From Collimonas sp. OK607 (GTDB taxonomy: Bacteria > Pseudomonadota > Gammaproteobacteria > Burkholderiales > Burkholderiaceae_D), in contig NZ_FOKF01000042.1 of assembly GCF_900111995.1 (NCBI RefSeq), forward strand, positions 1 through 38,464: a stretch of DNA of 38,464 nt, read 5' to 3'. A program made the position numbers and the translations under genes. Under the pieces are notes generated by a model, which was not told the origin of the DNA, searched no databases, and saw nothing but the letters and a program-made list of their open reading frames with translations. Position 1 is the stretch's first letter; the number at the start of each line of letters is the position of its first letter. This document shows positions 17,990-25,930 of the stretch, in pieces.

Positions 17990-18011
17990 AGGCAGATAGC
18001 TGACGGATAGA
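17984..18011 (+). repeat. Repeated GATAG motif across response regulator stop
   Basis: GATAG occurs at 17985-17989, 17995-17999 and 18006-18010, spaced 10 and 11 bases, with the outer two copies extended to GGATAGA. The first copy contains the response regulator stop codon and the last ends 7 bases before the next start at 18018. It looks like a degraded tandem duplication. Confidence 0.6.
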
Positions 18012-18017
18012 AAGCGT

Positions 18018-18386
18018 ATGACCCTCACCACCCTGGTTAGCGGCGGTTCAGCCAATTCGCGCGAAGCCGCCATCCACTTCGCTATAGAGCAAGACCTGGC
18101 ACGCAACGGCCGTCACCTGAGCACGGCACTCATACTGGAAGGCTTGTCCGACGGCAAACTGGCGACATTTCCCCATGAGCTGGATATCAAGCGGATCGCC
18201 CCCGGCTGCTTTTGCTGTATTGGCAACCTGACCCTGCGCGTCACCCTCAACCGCCTGCTGCGCAAACCGCCGGCGCGGTTGTATATCAGCATTGCCGATA
18301 GCACACATCTGGCGCAGTTAAGTGATTTCCTGTCTGACGCCCCGTACGACGCTTTCCTCGAGATGACCCCTGACCTTGCCGCCTGA
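18018..18386 (+). CDS. Small CXCC-motif protein resembling a degenerate COG0523/CobW GTPase
   Basis: This 122-residue protein has PGCFCCIGNLTLRVTLNRLL (Cys64, Cys66, Cys67), which strongly resembles the GCxCC metal-binding motif and following helix of COG0523/CobW metal-chaperone GTPases. The beginning MTLTTLVSGGSANSREAAI sits where those proteins have the Walker A loop GFLGSGKTT, but the GKT/S residues are missing. The Walker B/NKxD-containing remainder and C-terminal domain are also absent. It may therefore keep a thiol site for metal or redox while having lost nucleotide binding. It follows the response regulator by 28 bases on the same strand and may be co-transcribed. No characterised function is known to me. 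Confidence 0.7.
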   Translation: MTLTTLVSGGSANSREAAIHFAIEQDLARNGRHLSTALILEGLSDGKLATFPHELDIKRIAPGCFCCIGNLTLRVTLNRLLRKPPARLYISIADSTHLAQLSDFLSDAPYDAFLEMTPDLAA

Positions 18387-18560
18387 CACATTGCCTTTTA
18401 GCAATTAATAACTTGTAACAAAATATCGTGCGGCTGCGCAGCATTTCCTTGCGTATGGACGCAACTTTCTCCGAATTTACCTCTCTAACTCCCGCGCTTC
18501 GAACAATCAAAAGAATAATATCGATAGCACCGCCCTATACACACTCTTTAACAAATCCTA

Positions 18561-18587
18561 TTAGCACTCAACAATAGAGAGTGCTAA
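18561..18587. promoter_or_regulatory. CIRCE operator (HrcA binding site) upstream of rpoH
   Basis: TTAGCACTC, a 9-base spacer and GAGTGCTAA form a perfect inverted repeat with the exact CIRCE consensus arrangement (9-9-9). It ends 70 bases before the rpoH start codon. HrcA binds CIRCE to repress chaperone operons such as groESL until heat stress titrates HrcA refolding. A TATACA hexamer at 18536-18541 could be the -10 of the promoter it controls, but no convincing -35 is visible. No hrcA gene is in this window. Confidence 0.9.
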
Positions 18588-18657
18588 TATATCCAAGTCA
18601 AACGTCTGATCGTTGATCTACCGGCAGCTTTAGCTGGCCGGACAGCAAGGAGAAAGA

Positions 18658-19557
18658 ATGAAGAATCCATCAGTCAACACAGCTTTAATGCCTACCGACA
18701 CCAATGCCTTGGCGCTCGGCTTTTCGGGCACGCTGGGGAATATCGATGCGTATATCTCGGCAGTCAATCGTCTGCCGATGTTGACACATGACCAAGAAAT
18801 TTCGCTCGCACAACAATTGCGCGACAAAAACGACCTCGGCGCCGCTCAAAAGCTGGTGCTGTCGCATTTGCGCCTGGTAGTGTCGATCGCGCGCGGCTAT
18901 CTCGGCTACGGCTTGCCGCATGCCGACCTGATCCAGGAAGGCAACATCGGCCTGATGAAAGCCGTTAAACGTTTTGATCCTGACCAAGGCGTACGGCTGG
19001 TGTCGTATGCAATGCATTGGATCAAGGCGGAAATGCATGAATACATTCTGAAAAACTGGCGTTTGGTGAAAGTAGCCACCACCAAAGCGCAGCGCAAACT
19101 GTTTTTCAACCTGCGCAGCCACAAAGAAGGCCTGGACGCCATGACGCCGAGCCAGGTGGATGCGCTCGCCAAGACCCTCAACGTCAAGCGCGAAGAAGTC
19201 ATCGAGATGGAAACGCGTCTGACCGGCCGCGACATCGCGCTGGAAGCGCCGACTGACGACGATGACGACAAATTTGCACCGATCGCCTATCTGTCGACCG
19301 ACGCGCAAGAGCCCAGCAAAGTGCTGGAAGCGCAGCGCTATGACCGCATGCAGTCGGAGGGCCTGGAATCGGCCTTGAGCAAGCTGGACGATCGCTCACG
19401 CCGTATCGTGGAAGCGCGCTGGCTGGCCAACGATGACGGTTCAGGCGCCACTTTGCATGAACTGGCGGATGAGTTTGGCGTATCGGCCGAGCGGATCCGG
19501 CAAATTGAAGCGGTTGCGCTGAAGAAGATGAAGGGTTCGCTGGCAGCGTTTGCCTGA
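18658..19557 (+). CDS. rpoH: RNA polymerase heat-shock sigma factor RpoH (sigma-32)
   Basis: RpoH directs RNA polymerase to heat-shock promoters. The 299-residue protein has sigma region 1.2/2 (LPMLTHDQEISLAQQL, then DLIQEGNIGLMKAVKRFDP and RLVSYAMHWIKAEMHEYIL). The RpoH-specific box QRKLFFNLR lies at residues 145-153. Region 4 has a C-terminal HTH (TLHELADEFGVSAERIRQIEAVALKKMK). AGGAG 7 bases upstream supports the ATG. A perfect CIRCE operator lies in its leader, so transcription is probably under HrcA control in addition to the usual post-translational control by DnaK/FtsH. A strong bidirectional terminator follows. Confidence 0.97.
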   Translation: MKNPSVNTALMPTDTNALALGFSGTLGNIDAYISAVNRLPMLTHDQEISLAQQLRDKNDLGAAQKLVLSHLRLVVSIARGYLGYGLPHADLIQEGNIGLMKAVKRFDPDQGVRLVSYAMHWIKAEMHEYILKNWRLVKVATTKAQRKLFFNLRSHKEGLDAMTPSQVDALAKTLNVKREEVIEMETRLTGRDIALEAPTDDDDDKFAPIAYLSTDAQEPSKVLEAQRYDRMQSEGLESALSKLDDRSRRIVEARWLANDDGSGATLHELADEFGVSAERIRQIEAVALKKMKGSLAAFA

Positions 19558-19582
19558 CGATCCGATTTTTTGTCTGATTGCA

Positions 19583-19618
19583 AATAGAAAAAGGCAGCCT
19601 TGGCTGCCTTTTTCTATT
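19583..19618. terminator. Bidirectional intrinsic terminator between rpoH and sco
   Basis: AATAGAAAAAGGCAGCC and its exact complement GGCTGCCTTTTTCTATT (17-bp arms, TT between them) give a GC stem with A-runs and T-runs on both sides. It can therefore terminate rpoH on the plus strand and the converging oxidase assembly operon on the minus strand. It lies 25 bases after the rpoH stop. Confidence 0.93.
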
Positions 19619-19654
19619 GCGCGCGCCGTCAAGATCGGGCGCCGCACTCGCTAA

Positions 19655-20296
19655 TCATTTCAATAACAATTTCAAATCATGGGCGATCGGGTCAGCCCCC
19701 TGGCCGTGACGTATGAACAGGCGGATATGGCCTTCCGGATCAAACACATAGCTGCCGGCGGTGTGGTCCATAGTGTAGCTGCCCGGCGTCTTGCCAGGTA
19801 CTTTTTGATAGAACACACGGAATTCCTTAGCCACCTTGTCGGTCGCCGCCTGGTCGCCATACAGGCCGACAAAACTTGGATCAAACGCCGGCACATAGTG
19901 GGACAGCAACTCCTGTGTATCGCGTTCCGGATCAACCGTAACGAACAATACCTGCACCTTGCTTGCCAGCGGCCCCAGTTCCTTCATGACATCGGCCATC
20001 TCCACCATGGTGGTCGGACAAACATCCGGGCACTGGGTGTAACCGAAAAACACTACCACTGCCTTGCCCTTGTAATCAGCCAGTGTGCGCGGCTTGCCGG
20101 TATGGTCTGTCAGGGCAAAATCGCGGGCGTAACCGAGACCGGTTACGTCAGTATTGATGAAAGCGCTGTTGGCCGGCGACAAGGTCATTTCCTGGCCTCC
20201 ACCTGTCGATTTGTCGCCGCAGGCGGTTAACGACAACACCGACAGCACCATCAGCAGCCCCGCGAAAATGGAGGCGACAGGAGTCACACGCTTCAT
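19655..20296 (-). CDS. SCO1/SenC copper chaperone for cytochrome oxidase
   Basis: SCO proteins deliver copper to the CuA site of oxidase subunit II and act as thioredoxin-fold thiol redox factors. With the ATG at 20296 the protein is 213 residues: a lipoprotein signal (VLSVLSLTAC, lipid on Cys26) then the SCO fold with GYTQCPDVCPTTM (copper ligands Cys89 and Cys93) and the third ligand His in MDHTAGSYVFDPEGH, near residue 180. The longer frame to 20422 runs back into ctaB and was rejected. It is the last gene of the surf1-SCO-like-ctaA-ctaB-sco row and starts 8 bases after the ctaB stop. Confidence 0.94.
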   Translation of the reverse strand: MKRVTPVASIFAGLLMVLSVLSLTACGDKSTGGGQEMTLSPANSAFINTDVTGLGYARDFALTDHTGKPRTLADYKGKAVVVFFGYTQCPDVCPTTMVEMADVMKELGPLASKVQVLFVTVDPERDTQELLSHYVPAFDPSFVGLYGDQAATDKVAKEFRVFYQKVPGKTPGSYTMDHTAGSYVFDPEGHIRLFIRHGQGADPIAHDLKLLLK

Positions 20297-20304
20297 GTTT
20301 GCTT

Positions 20305-21189
20305 TCAAAATTTGAGATAGTGATCGACCAGCAGAGCGGCGAACAGCAGCGACAGATAGACGATTGAATAAGCGAAAGTCTTGCGCGCAATCAAATCGGT
20401 GTAATGCCGGTAAATCTGCCATGCGTACCAGAGGAAGATCAGGCCCAGCACCGCTGCGCTGGCCAGATAGATCAGGCCGCTCATGCCAACCGCAAACGGC
20501 AGCATGGTGGTGGCCACCAAGGCAATCGTATAGAGCAGGATCTGGAACTGGGTGTACTTCATGCCATGCGTGATGGGCAACATCGGCAAACCGGATTTGG
20601 CGTAGTCGTCACGCCGGTACATGGCAAGCGCCCAGAAGTGCGGCGGAGTCCAGACGAAGATGATCATCACCAGCAGCCAGGCTTGCATCGGCACGTCGTT
20701 GGCAATCGCCGCCCAGCCCAAGGCTGGCGGCATGGCGCCGGCCAGACCGCCGATGACGATATTTTGCGGTGTCGCAGGCTTCAGGATGATGGTGTAGATA
20801 ATTGCGTAACCGACAAACGTGGCGAAAGTCAGCCACATGGTCAGCGGATTGACGAAGTTATACAGCACCCACATGCCGAGCCCGCCTATCACGCCGGAAA
20901 ATACCAGTGTCTGCGGTACGGTGATTTCACCACGCGCCATGGGACGACGAGCGGTGCGCGCCATGCGCGAATCGATTTCACGCTCAACCAGGCAGTTGAC
21001 GGCAAAAGCCGCACCGGCCAGCAGCCAGATGCCGATAGTGGCCGAAATCACACGTTGCCAATCGGGCAAGCCCGGGGTGGACAGGAACATGCCGATCACC
21101 GCACAAAATACCGCCAGCTGCGTAACGCGCGGCTTGGTCAGCGCCCAGTACTGGGCAATTCGATTAGGTGGTATGGTCAAAGCGGTCAT
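20305..21189 (-). CDS. ctaB: Protoheme IX farnesyltransferase (heme O synthase) CtaB
   Basis: CtaB (COX10/CyoE) adds a farnesyl group to heme B to make heme O, the first step to heme A. The 294-residue polytopic UbiA-family protein shows the prenyl diphosphate motif [20 protein letters not shown] near residue 65 and the second acidic loop near [15 protein letters not shown] around residue 205. About nine hydrophobic helices are visible. Its ATG overlaps the ctaA stop by 4 bases (ATGA), so the two heme-modifying enzymes are translationally coupled. Confidence 0.97.
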   Translation of the reverse strand: MTALTIPPNRIAQYWALTKPRVTQLAVFCAVIGMFLSTPGLPDWQRVISATIGIWLLAGAAFAVNCLVEREIDSRMARTARRPMARGEITVPQTLVFSGVIGGLGMWVLYNFVNPLTMWLTFATFVGYAIIYTIILKPATPQNIVIGGLAGAMPPALGWAAIANDVPMQAWLLVMIIFVWTPPHFWALAMYRRDDYAKSGLPMLPITHGMKYTQFQILLYTIALVATTMLPFAVGMSGLIYLASAAVLGLIFLWYAWQIYRHYTDLIARKTFAYSIVYLSLLFAALLVDHYLKF

Positions 21190-22364
21190 GGTTGCGGGTT
21201 GAGGCGATCAGCAGTTGGATGGCTTGGCGCCCCCAAAACCGAGGACACGCTTAAAGCAAGTCTAGCCTTATAGTTTAACATGACCAGCAATAGCAGCAGC
21301 AGCGCCGCCCCACCGTTGTGCGCTACGGCAATCGACAGCGGCCAGTTCAGGAAAATAGTAGACAACCCGGTAATCAATTGCAAGCCGACAATGATCAGCA
21401 GCCAGCGCCCGGTCTTTTCCAAACCCTGGGTGCGCAAGGCTTTGCAGGCCAGCCAGACGATGAAGGCAATCACCACGAAAGCGAAGCTGCGGTGGGTCCA
21501 GTGAATCGCGGTCAATGCCTGGAACGACAGGAACTCGCCATCCGCAGTCATGCCCAGATGGCGCCACAGGGTGAAACCATTGGCGAAATCCATATGCGGC
21601 ACGAGTGCGCCGTGGCAAGTAGGGAAGTCGGTACAGGCAAGCGCAGCATAGTTAGTGCTTACCCACCCGCCTAGGGCAATCTGCAGAACCAATAACAACA
21701 TGCCGATCAAGGCCGGCTTTACCAGAGACGCGGCGCTGGCCGCCACCGGAGCATGTGCGCTTTGACGCGCGCCGAGCCAGGTCAGCATCGCCAGCAAGGT
21801 CAGGCCAAGCAGCAGATGCGTAGTCACGATCACAGGCTGCAGTTTTTGGGTCACCGTCCAGGCGCCGAAAGCGCCTTGCAGGCAGACGAATAAAAACAGC
21901 ACAGTTGGAAACCACGGTGAGAATTTGCTTTCCTGCCTGCTTTTTTGCCCGCTCGCAGAATTTCCAGCCTTAGGCCAACCCAGCCAGCGCATCCAGGCGA
22001 TCACCATCAAGGAAATGATCAGCACGCCGACGCCCATCGCGAAATAACGATGAGTCATTTCGATCCAGGCTTTCATTACCGTCACCGGGCCGTCCGGCAT
22101 GGCTTCCTGGGCCGCGCTGATATGCGCATGCGCCTGCAACGGATTGGAATGTCCGTAGCAACCTGGCCAGTCAGGGCAACCGAGGCCGGAATCGGTCAGG
22201 CGGGTAAAGGCGCCGAACATGATCAGGTCAAACGTCAGGAACAGCGTTACCCATACCAGCTTGCGATATTTATTGGTATCGCTGGAAACCCAGACCACGC
22301 AGAACGCCAGCAAGGCAACCAGCAATCCCATGCTGCCGAGCTGAAATAACATTGGCGTTGTCAT
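21186..22364 (-). CDS. ctaA: Heme A synthase CtaA (COX15)
   Basis: CtaA oxidises heme O to heme A in the inner membrane. The 392-residue protein has eight membrane segments in two four-helix halves, with heme-ligating His regions: [14 protein letters not shown] near residue 108, [12 protein letters not shown] near 180, [15 protein letters not shown] near 290 and [13 protein letters not shown] near 350. The first half also has the Cys pair in [13 protein letters not shown]. The sequence matches alpha/beta-proteobacterial COX15-type enzymes. It lies 4 bases after the SCO-like gene and overlaps ctaB. Confidence 0.96.
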   Translation of the reverse strand: MTTPMLFQLGSMGLLVALLAFCVVWVSSDTNKYRKLVWVTLFLTFDLIMFGAFTRLTDSGLGCPDWPGCYGHSNPLQAHAHISAAQEAMPDGPVTVMKAWIEMTHRYFAMGVGVLIISLMVIAWMRWLGWPKAGNSASGQKSRQESKFSPWFPTVLFLFVCLQGAFGAWTVTQKLQPVIVTTHLLLGLTLLAMLTWLGARQSAHAPVAASAASLVKPALIGMLLLVLQIALGGWVSTNYAALACTDFPTCHGALVPHMDFANGFTLWRHLGMTADGEFLSFQALTAIHWTHRSFAFVVIAFIVWLACKALRTQGLEKTGRWLLIIVGLQLITGLSTIFLNWPLSIAVAHNGGAALLLLLLVMLNYKARLALSVSSVLGAPSHPTADRLNPQP

Positions 22365-22368
22365 CAGC

Positions 22369-23034
22369 TTATCCTATCGCCGAAGCCCGCAGCAGCTTGG
22401 ACAAGTCTTTTTTGACAAGGCTTGGATCGGCATCCTTGGGGAAGCGCATCATCAGATGGCCGAGCGGATCGATCAGGTAGATATGATCGGCGGCGCTGGT
22501 ATTGGCCTCGGTCGGCAGCCATGCTTTCAGCAAATCCGGCTTCACCCGCAACAACCTGGTGCCGTCGTATTCACGCATCACGACAGTCGACAGCGGCTGG
22601 TCATCGGTAATCAGCCAGACGCGCTCAATCCGTTCCATTTCCTTGCCTTGCATCAGGCGCAGCTGACGCATCTCGAACAACTTATCCTGGCAGGCCTTCT
22701 GGCATTCGCCGCCGTCGACCTGCACCATCAGCCATTTGCCTTTGTAGGCATCCAGGGTGAGCGGCTTGCCGTCCAGCGCGGTGCTGCCCAGCTCGGGGAT
22801 GGGGTAGTCGCGCGGATCGATCAGCGCACCGTAGTTATTGCGGCTCTGTGGCTTGATGACGTAGTACGTGAAATAGGAAGCAATCATCGGTGCTGCACAT
22901 ACCGCAATCACCGCGAACAATTTCCAGCGGCCGCTCTGGCGCTGCTTGTTTTCAGCCTGATTGCCAGCCGGGTTGCCAGCATGATTATCAACCGGAACGT
23001 TGAGCGGCTGGCTTGTTGGTGTTTTCTGATCCAC
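22369..23034 (-). CDS. SCO-like thioredoxin-fold membrane protein of the oxidase cluster
   Basis: This 221-residue protein starts at a GTG: a hydrophilic Asn/Gln-rich cytoplasmic tail (residues 1-37), one membrane anchor (about 38-60, KLFAVIAVCAAPMIASYFTYY) and a thioredoxin-like domain. The domain carries VDGGECQKACQDKLFEMRQLRLM, a C-x3-C pair as in SCO but without the CPxxCP prolines, and ends DHIYLIDPLGHLMMRFP. It is found between surf1 and ctaA in Burkholderiales and is probably a copper or thiol factor for oxidase maturation. The only usable start overlaps the end of surf1 by 47 bases, because the membrane anchor must be included. Confidence 0.82.
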   Translation of the reverse strand: MDQKTPTSQPLNVPVDNHAGNPAGNQAENKQRQSGRWKLFAVIAVCAAPMIASYFTYYVIKPQSRNNYGALIDPRDYPIPELGSTALDGKPLTLDAYKGKWLMVQVDGGECQKACQDKLFEMRQLRLMQGKEMERIERVWLITDDQPLSTVVMREYDGTRLLRVKPDLLKAWLPTEANTSAADHIYLIDPLGHLMMRFPKDADPSLVKKDLSKLLRASAIG

Positions 23035-23758
23035 GTCTAAATCCTGTCACAACAAAAAAAATGAACGCCATCACGGCCAGCGCATACCATTGGAATGCGT
23101 AGCCGCGGTGTTTTTCGATACCGAGCGAAGGGCTGGGCCAATCACGCAGCAAATGATCTTCGGTGTTGCTGGTTTGCTCGATCACGAACGGTTGCAGCTT
23201 GAACTTGCTGGCCGCTGCGAATTCGTCTATTCCGAGATTCTGCACAATTGCCCCGGGCTGCGGTGGGGCCGCGTCGCCCAACTGCAAAACATGACCGAAA
23301 TCGCGCCTGACCAGCCCTTCTATCTCAATCGTGCCGGCCGGCGTGGGGTAGGACGGCAACTTGCTGCGATCCGCCGGATCGCGTGGCAACCAGCCGCGCG
23401 CTACCAGTACGTAACTACCTTCTCCCGTATTCCCGCCCTTGCCCGAGACCGCAAGTTTGAACGGCATCAGCACATAAAACCCGGCGACACCGTTCAAGGG
23501 GCGATTGTCGAGATAGACCGGCCAACCGGTAATAAATTCGCCGCGCAACGCCATGTGCCTGTATTCGAGTTGATCGATACCCGGCGATCCGTCGCCGAAT
23601 TTGACAGTAGCATCGGCTTTGCGTTGCAACAATTTGGTTTCGATCGCCTGCTTTTGATCGCCGCGCCGCGTTTGCCATTGTGCCAACGCTATGCCTAGCA
23701 CCACCAGCAATACAGTGACTACAAACGGAATCAAGCGAAAACGGAATCTGATTGGCAT
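22988..23758 (-). CDS. SURF1 family cytochrome oxidase assembly protein
   Basis: This 256-residue protein has the SURF1 layout: an N-terminal membrane helix (about residues 8-26), a periplasmic domain with GWPVYLDNRPLNGVAGFYVLMPF and VLVARGWLPRDPADRSKLP, and a C-terminal helix with the signature HRGYAFQWYALAVMAFIFFVV near 218-242. SURF1 aids insertion of heme A into subunit I. It begins the assembly-factor row on the minus strand, divergent from the small twin-TM gene by 39 bases. Its 3' end overlaps the SCO-like gene. Confidence 0.94.
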   Translation of the reverse strand: MPIRFRFRLIPFVVTVLLVVLGIALAQWQTRRGDQKQAIETKLLQRKADATVKFGDGSPGIDQLEYRHMALRGEFITGWPVYLDNRPLNGVAGFYVLMPFKLAVSGKGGNTGEGSYVLVARGWLPRDPADRSKLPSYPTPAGTIEIEGLVRRDFGHVLQLGDAAPPQPGAIVQNLGIDEFAAASKFKLQPFVIEQTSNTEDHLLRDWPSPSLGIEKHRGYAFQWYALAVMAFIFFVVTGFRRGSENTNKPAAQRSG

Positions 23759-23797
23759 TACAATACCGCCTTAGTCTCTATTTTCCTGGCCCATAAA

Positions 23798-23998
23798 ATG
23801 AAAATCGTCGTTGCCATTGCCTTCATCCTGATCATTGGCAGCCTGTTCTCGGCACTGCTTTTCCTGATGCGCGACAAAGGTAAAAGTAACCGTACGGTAC
23901 AGGCCTTGACCATGCGTGTCGGCTTTTCTGTCGCCCTGTTCATCTTGTTGCTGGTCTTGTACAAACTCGGGTATATCCAGCCGACCGGGTTGCACTAA
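23798..23998 (+). CDS. Twin transmembrane protein (DUF2909)
   Basis: This 66-residue protein has two membrane helices (residues 3-23 MKIVVAIAFILIIGSLFSALL and 42-60 VGFSVALFILLLVLYKLGYI) joined by a short basic loop MRDKGKSNRTVQALTM. It is the DUF2909 twin-TM family found beside oxidase assembly genes in betaproteobacteria. Here it is the only plus-strand gene inside the oxidase block, divergent from surf1 and convergent with ctaE. A role in oxidase assembly is inferred from context alone. Confidence 0.88.
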   Translation: MKIVVAIAFILIIGSLFSALLFLMRDKGKSNRTVQALTMRVGFSVALFILLLVLYKLGYIQPTGLH

Positions 23999-24048
23999 GC
24001 ATTGCATAAGCACCGCGTCGTTGCTGTAGCGCATTGCTCTCAGCAATC

Positions 24049-24092
24049 CGCAGTAAAAAAGGCCGCACCGAAGTGTGGCCTTTTTTACTGCG
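24049..24092. terminator. Bidirectional terminator between twin-TM gene and ctaE
   Basis: CGCAGTAAAAAAGGCCGCAC and GTGTGGCCTTTTTTACTGCG form a 20-bp stem with one G:T pair and a CGAA loop, with A- and T-runs in the arms. It sits between the converging twin-TM gene (ends 23998) and ctaE (ends 24123), so it can stop transcription in both directions. Confidence 0.92.
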
Positions 24093-24122
24093 CTCAATTA
24101 AGCGCGTAATCCGCTTTTGCTG

Positions 24123-24983
24123 TTACAACCAGTACACCACAACGTACAAGCCAAGCCAGACCACGTCCACAAAGTGCCAGTACCAGGCAGCGCCTTCAAA
24201 TGCGAAATGGTGCTCCGGAGTGAAATGCCCTTTGAGCACGCGATACAGTACCACTGACAGCATGATGGCGCCGATGGTCACATGGAAGCCGTGGAATCCG
24301 GTCAGCAGGAAGAATGTGGAACCGTAGACACCGGAAGTCAGTTTCAGGTTGAAATCGCTATACGCTTCAATGTATTCGGCAGCCTGGAAGCCCATGAAGG
24401 TGGCGCCCAGCACAATCGTTGCGAACAGCCAGAATGCCGTCTTGGCGCGATGACCGGAACGCAAGGCGTGGTGGGAAATCGTCAGCGTAACGCCTGATGT
24501 CAGCAGCAGAGCGGTATTGATAGTCGGGATCGGGAATGGTCCCATGGTGCTGAAGGCTTCGATGGTACCGGCCGGGCCGGCATTGCCCCAATGCGCGGCG
24601 AAGTCTGGCCACAACAGTTTGTTGTCGAGGTCGCCCAGCCATGGCATCGCAATGCTGCGTGCGTAGAACAGGGCGCCAAAGAACGCGGCGAAAAACATCA
24701 CTTCGGAGAAGATGAACCAGCTCATGGCCCAGCGATACGAGGTATCGATGCGCGCGCTGTACAAGCCGCCTTCGGATTCACGGATGGAGTCGCCGAACCA
24801 TTTGTACAGCACGACCAGGAAAGACAAGAGGCCAATGGCGCACAACTCAGGGCCCAAGGTGACGCTGTTGACCCACGCTGCAGCGCCAGCCATCGTCGCC
24901 AATAGCGATACACCTCCCAGCACTGGCCACCTGGATGGGCCAGGCACGAAATAGTAAGGTGCACTACCTTGTTGAGAACTCAT
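24123..24983 (-). CDS. ctaE: Cytochrome c oxidase subunit III CtaE
   Basis: Subunit III supports proton uptake and stability of the aa3-type oxidase in the inner membrane. The 286-residue protein has seven membrane segments. It shows SYRWAMSWFIFSEVMFFAAFFGALFYAR and the C-terminal GFHGFHVTIGAIML and HFAFEGAAWYWHFVDVVWLGLY, all conserved COX3 stretches. I chose the ATG at 24983 (MSSQQGSAPYYFVPGPS) because CGGGAG lies 6-11 bases upstream; in-frame ATG 24989 and TTG 25001 are alternatives. It is the last structural gene of the ctaC-ctaD-ctaG-ctaE row. Confidence 0.96.
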   Translation of the reverse strand: MSSQQGSAPYYFVPGPSRWPVLGGVSLLATMAGAAAWVNSVTLGPELCAIGLLSFLVVLYKWFGDSIRESEGGLYSARIDTSYRWAMSWFIFSEVMFFAAFFGALFYARSIAMPWLGDLDNKLLWPDFAAHWGNAGPAGTIEAFSTMGPFPIPTINTALLLTSGVTLTISHHALRSGHRAKTAFWLFATIVLGATFMGFQAAEYIEAYSDFNLKLTSGVYGSTFFLLTGFHGFHVTIGAIMLSVVLYRVLKGHFTPEHHFAFEGAAWYWHFVDVVWLGLYVVVYWL

Positions 24984-25091
24984 TTCCATCTCCCGATACA
25001 AATATTAAATAATTGCTGTTGTTAGATTTTTCGGAACTTGTTATCCGCGTGGGCAAAAAATCCTGACCACCCTACACGGCTTTACTTCAAC

Positions 25092-25307
25092 TTACTTAGC
25101 GACAACCAGTTTCACAATGGTGATCAGGATCGCTATAAAAATCAAGGCGCCGAGTATACCGGCTATCACTACATGCACCGGATTCAAACCGGCTGCATCG
25201 CTTTCATAATCTTTCCTCTTGCGGACCCCGAAGAACGACCAGAAAACGGCCTTCATGGTGGCGCCGAATGAGGCTTTGCGGCGGCTTGCTTCCTTCAGAT
25301 CCGACAT
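25092..25307 (-). CDS. DUF2970 domain-containing small membrane protein
   Basis: This 71-residue protein has a basic N-terminal part with ASFGATMKAVFWSFFGVRKRKDYESD and one C-terminal membrane helix (about residues 44-66, VHVVIAGILGALIFIAILITI). The pattern is DUF2970, which typically lies between ctaG and ctaE. The ATG at 25307 is preceded by TTGGGG. The function is unknown; location suggests an accessory to oxidase assembly. Confidence 0.9.
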   Translation of the reverse strand: MSDLKEASRRKASFGATMKAVFWSFFGVRKRKDYESDAAGLNPVHVVIAGILGALIFIAILITIVKLVVAK

Positions 25308-25357
25308 TTGATACCCCAAGTTACTCTGCCAGGCTGTCTGGATTCAGGTCGACATGT

Positions 25358-25930
25358 TCAGGTCGGCTTATCCGGCTGCCCTGCAATTTCAAAAAACGTA
25401 TATGACAACGTAATTACTTTCACATCTTTAGGTATAGCAGGATCTATGTAAAACACCACCGGCATTTCCTTGGCCTGGTTAGGGCCGAGAGTTTGCTGGG
25501 TGAAACAGAAACACTCGACTTTCTTGAAGAAAGCCGCTGCCTGCTGCGGTGCGTAACTCGGAATCGCCTGTGCATCCATCTTGCGCGATTGCTTGTTCAC
25601 CACTTCATATACTACCTGCGTCATTTCACCCGGATGCACCTGCAGGCTATTGACTGTCGGCCGGAAACGCCAGGGACCTTGCGAATTACCGTCGAATTCG
25701 ACGGTAATCGTCCGGGTCTTGTCGACCTGGGTATTGGTCGGCGCTTCCACTGTTGCATCTTTCGGCGTCAGGAAATTGACACCGGTAATCTCGCAAATCT
25801 TTTTATACACCGGAACCAGGCCATAACCGAAACCGAACATCATCACGGCAATTACCATCAGCTTGCCGAGCATCTGCCAATTCAGTTTTTTTGTTTCGGC
25901 TTTCGCCTGGTTATCCAGAGGGTTAGTCAT
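25358..25930 (-). CDS. ctaG: Cytochrome c oxidase assembly protein CtaG (COX11)
   Basis: CtaG inserts copper into the CuB centre of subunit I. The 190-residue protein has a single N-terminal membrane anchor (about residues 20-42, LGKLMVIAVMMFGFGYGLVPVYKKICEITG) and a periplasmic immunoglobulin-like domain. The domain contains WRFRPTVNSLQVHPGEM and the copper-binding signature FFKKVECFCFTQQTL (Cys-x-Cys). Following text such as VFYIDPAIPKDVKVITLSYTFF is typical. It lies between the 35-residue small protein and DUF2970; its start is directly next to the small gene's stop. Confidence 0.96.
   Translation of the reverse strand: MTNPLDNQAKAETKKLNWQMLGKLMVIAVMMFGFGYGLVPVYKKICEITGVNFLTPKDATVEAPTNTQVDKTRTITVEFDGNSQGPWRFRPTVNSLQVHPGEMTQVVYEVVNKQSRKMDAQAIPSYAPQQAAAFFKKVECFCFTQQTLGPNQAKEMPVVFYIDPAIPKDVKVITLSYTFFEIAGQPDKPT

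Noticed and set aside
18536-18541. TATACA as the -10 of the rpoH promoter
   Set aside because: No -35 of any quality at the right distance; mentioned only as a possibility within the CIRCE entry.
20404-21273. 289-codon plus-strand ORF opposite ctaB
   Set aside because: Shadow of the heme O synthase gene; product is Gln/Arg/His-rich.
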